Assembly (NCBI GenBank): GCA_039925865.1
Contig: JBDSYA010000162.1
Span: 1 to 18,181, forward strand
DNA: 18,181 nt
Direction: 5' to 3'
Source: JBDSYA01 sp039925865
GTDB lineage: Bacteria > Bacteroidota > Ignavibacteria > Tepidaquicellales > Tepidaquicellaceae
Position 1 is the first letter of the stretch; the number at the start of each line of letters is the position of its first letter. Shown here piece by piece: positions 16,409 through 18,181 of the stretch. The position numbers and the translations under genes are program-made. The notes under the pieces are model-generated. The model was not told the DNA's origin. It did no database searches and was given only the letters and a program-made list of their open reading frames with translations.

Positions 16409-17902
16409 CTATGCATCCAGTTTTAATTCACCAAGTTCGCCTTCACTGCTTGCAATCACAACACACGCAAGAGAATCTGCAATTACATTAGGAACTGTCC
16501 TGCACATATCGAGAATCCTGTCAACTCCAATGATAAGAGCTATACCTTCCTCCGGTACGCCAACAGATTTAAGTACAATTATTAACATGATCAGGCCAAC
16601 CCCCGGCACCGGCGCTGTCCCAACTGCAGCGAGTGATGCCGTCAATACAATTGTCAGCTGCTGTGCTAAATTCAAATCAAACCCGTAAACCTGGGCAATG
16701 AACATTGCAGCGACGGCTTGATATAAAGCTGTCCCGTCCATGTTTACAGTTGTTCCTAAGGGAAGTACAAAGCTTGCTATCTTATTCGGTACACCAAGTT
16801 TTTTTTCACATACGTCCATCGTGACCGGTAAAGTTGCTGCTGATGAACTTGTGGAAAATGCAACTGCAATAACCTGCCTTTGGGTTTTATAAAAATTGAA
16901 AACATTTACTTTTGTGAATAATCTGAGAAGTAACGGATACACTACAAAAGTAAGAATAGCCAACCCGAGAATAACCGTAAGTGAATAAAGGAGCAATGTC
17001 TGTAAAATGCTGAACCCAAACTCGGCGACAGTTGCAGAGATCAGAGTAAATACTGCAAAAGGCGCGACATACATTATTTTTTCTACAAGAAGAATCATAG
17101 CGTTGCTTATGCCATCAAAAAAATCAATAACCGTTTTTGCCCTTCCGTCTTTTAATTGAGATAAAAATACTCCGGTTAATATTGCAAAGAAAACTATCTG
17201 TAAAAAATCTCCGTCGGCTATGGCTTTGAATGGATTTTTAGGCACAATGTTCACCAGGAAATCGACTATGTTCATCGATATATTCTGATCAATCTTGCCC
17301 TGCGCATCTTCCTGGAAAGTTTCCAGCAATCTTTGTTTTGTATCTTCCGGCATGAAAGATCCCGGTTGGATAATATTTGCAAGGGCAAGACCGATCGTAA
17401 TTGCAATAACTGCCGTCAGTGCATAAAACCCGATTGTCTTTCCTCCTATCTTTGCTATGTGTTTAAGATCAGAAAGAGATGCGGCCCCTACTATTAGCGA
17501 GGCTAAAACCAGAGGAACTGCGATCATCATTAAAAGCCTGATGAAAATATCTCCGATTGGTTTAAGCAATACACCAATTGTTCTTACTTTGTTGATTGCG
17601 GTAACTTTTTCTAATAACTGATTTTCGCCGGCTGCATTTTCAATTTCTAATTTTAGATTCTCTCTGAATTTTTTATCTTTTATTGAATTAAAATATTTTA
17701 TGATCCCTACCTGAGCATTAGAATCAAATGATTTTACTACCGAATCCTGATTTAAAAAACTAATTACACTCCAGTCTTTTACAATGACTTCGCCCTGCAA
17801 AGAATTTATTTCAAGTTTTTGCTGGTCAATGTGAAATATCGAACCGAACAACGCCCCAAGTATCAGTGCAATTACAATTTGTGTGTGAAGTTTAATTTTC
17901 AT
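16409..17902 (-). CDS. Dicarboxylate/amino acid:cation symporter (DAACS family, GltP/DctA-like)
   Basis: A 497-residue integral inner-membrane transporter that couples Na+ or H+ entry to uptake of acidic amino acids or C4-dicarboxylates. Family signatures in order: TM1 at 8-24; TM2 starting near LLKPIGDIFIRLLMM (112-126); hairpin 1 with the serine-rich SSSAATLP at 352-359; the TM7 cation-site NMDGT at 387-391; hairpin 2 with AAVGTAPVPG at 425-434; and TM8 with D461, D465, R468 and N472 in DRILDMCRT-PN. The TM8 arginine matches GltPh Arg397, which binds the side-chain carboxylate, so an acidic substrate is favoured. Members are usually about 420-450 residues; the excess is a charged insert at about 27-105 between TM1 and TM2, predicted periplasmic. 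The ATG at 17902 directly precedes TM1. No Shine-Dalgarno sequence is seen. Confidence 0.94.
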   Translation of the reverse strand: MKIKLHTQIVIALILGALFGSIFHIDQQKLEINSLQGEVIVKDWSVISFLNQDSVVKSFDSNAQVGIIKYFNSIKDKKFRENLKLEIENAAGENQLLEKVTAINKVRTIGVLLKPIGDIFIRLLMMIAVPLVLASLIVGAASLSDLKHIAKIGGKTIGFYALTAVIAITIGLALANIIQPGSFMPEDTKQRLLETFQEDAQGKIDQNISMNIVDFLVNIVPKNPFKAIADGDFLQIVFFAILTGVFLSQLKDGRAKTVIDFFDGISNAMILLVEKIMYVAPFAVFTLISATVAEFGFSILQTLLLYSLTVILGLAILTFVVYPLLLRLFTKVNVFNFYKTQRQVIAVAFSTSSSAATLPVTMDVCEKKLGVPNKIASFVLPLGTTVNMDGTALYQAVAAMFIAQVYGFDLNLAQQLTIVLTASLAAVGTAPVPGVGLIMLIIVLKSVGVPEEGIALIIGVDRILDMCRTVPNVIADSLACVVIASSEGELGELKLDA

Positions 17903-17955
17903 AAATGTTTTAATTTCTATTAATTATAAATTTTACTATCCGCTATAACCCAAAT

Positions 17956-18181
<226 letters not shown>

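Overview
The window is AT-rich and looks like a bacterial chromosome fragment from the FCB superphylum (Bacteroidota / Ignavibacteriota-type). The main evidence is two very large secreted proteins that each carry a PorU/gingipain-like C25 peptidase core and end in a type IX secretion (T9SS) type-A sorting domain (Y/F-PNP, KIYTVSGKLI, WDG-D-DGD, NGTYLYKL, KLVVLK). Most genes also lack a Shine-Dalgarno sequence, which is common in that group. No RNA genes, CRISPR arrays, insertion sequences or phage genes were seen. There is no gene-free stretch longer than about 300 bases.

Layout. (1) Positions 1-5714, plus strand: four family-2 glycosyltransferase (GT2) genes in a row. The first is cut by the left edge: its frame is open to base 1, and its first 72 alignable residues match, without gaps, the C-terminal tail of the second GT. 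It is therefore probably the end of a two-domain GT-GT fusion. It also has a long basic tail built from five copies of a helical half-repeat. (2) Positions 5793-15677, plus strand: two tandem paralogues of 1621 and 1625 aa. Each has a signal peptide, a PorU-type N-domain, a C25 peptidase core with its His/Cys dyad, CARDB/FN3-like beta domains, a domain resembling ILEI/FAM3, a conserved four-cysteine knot motif and the T9SS sorting domain. A strong 15-bp-stem terminator closes this block. (3) Positions 15738-17902, minus strand: a dicarboxylate/amino-acid:cation symporter with an unusually long TM1-TM2 loop, followed 62 bp downstream by a lipoprotein glutathione-peroxidase-like thiol peroxidase. 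(4) Positions 17970-18181, minus strand: the C-terminal end of an unrecognised membrane protein. Its stop codon lies inside a (CTATTCA)4 heptamer repeat.

How the parts may fit together (inference). The GT genes probably build a surface glycan. In known T9SS systems PorU attaches cargo to a glycolipid (A-LPS), so a GT cluster next to PorU-like peptidases may reflect shared work on surface glycans and their protein attachment. The ILEI-like domain is the most interesting element, because its closest studied relatives include the glycan-binding stem of POMGnT1. The minus-strand genes look like unrelated housekeeping or stress functions that share the convergent terminator.
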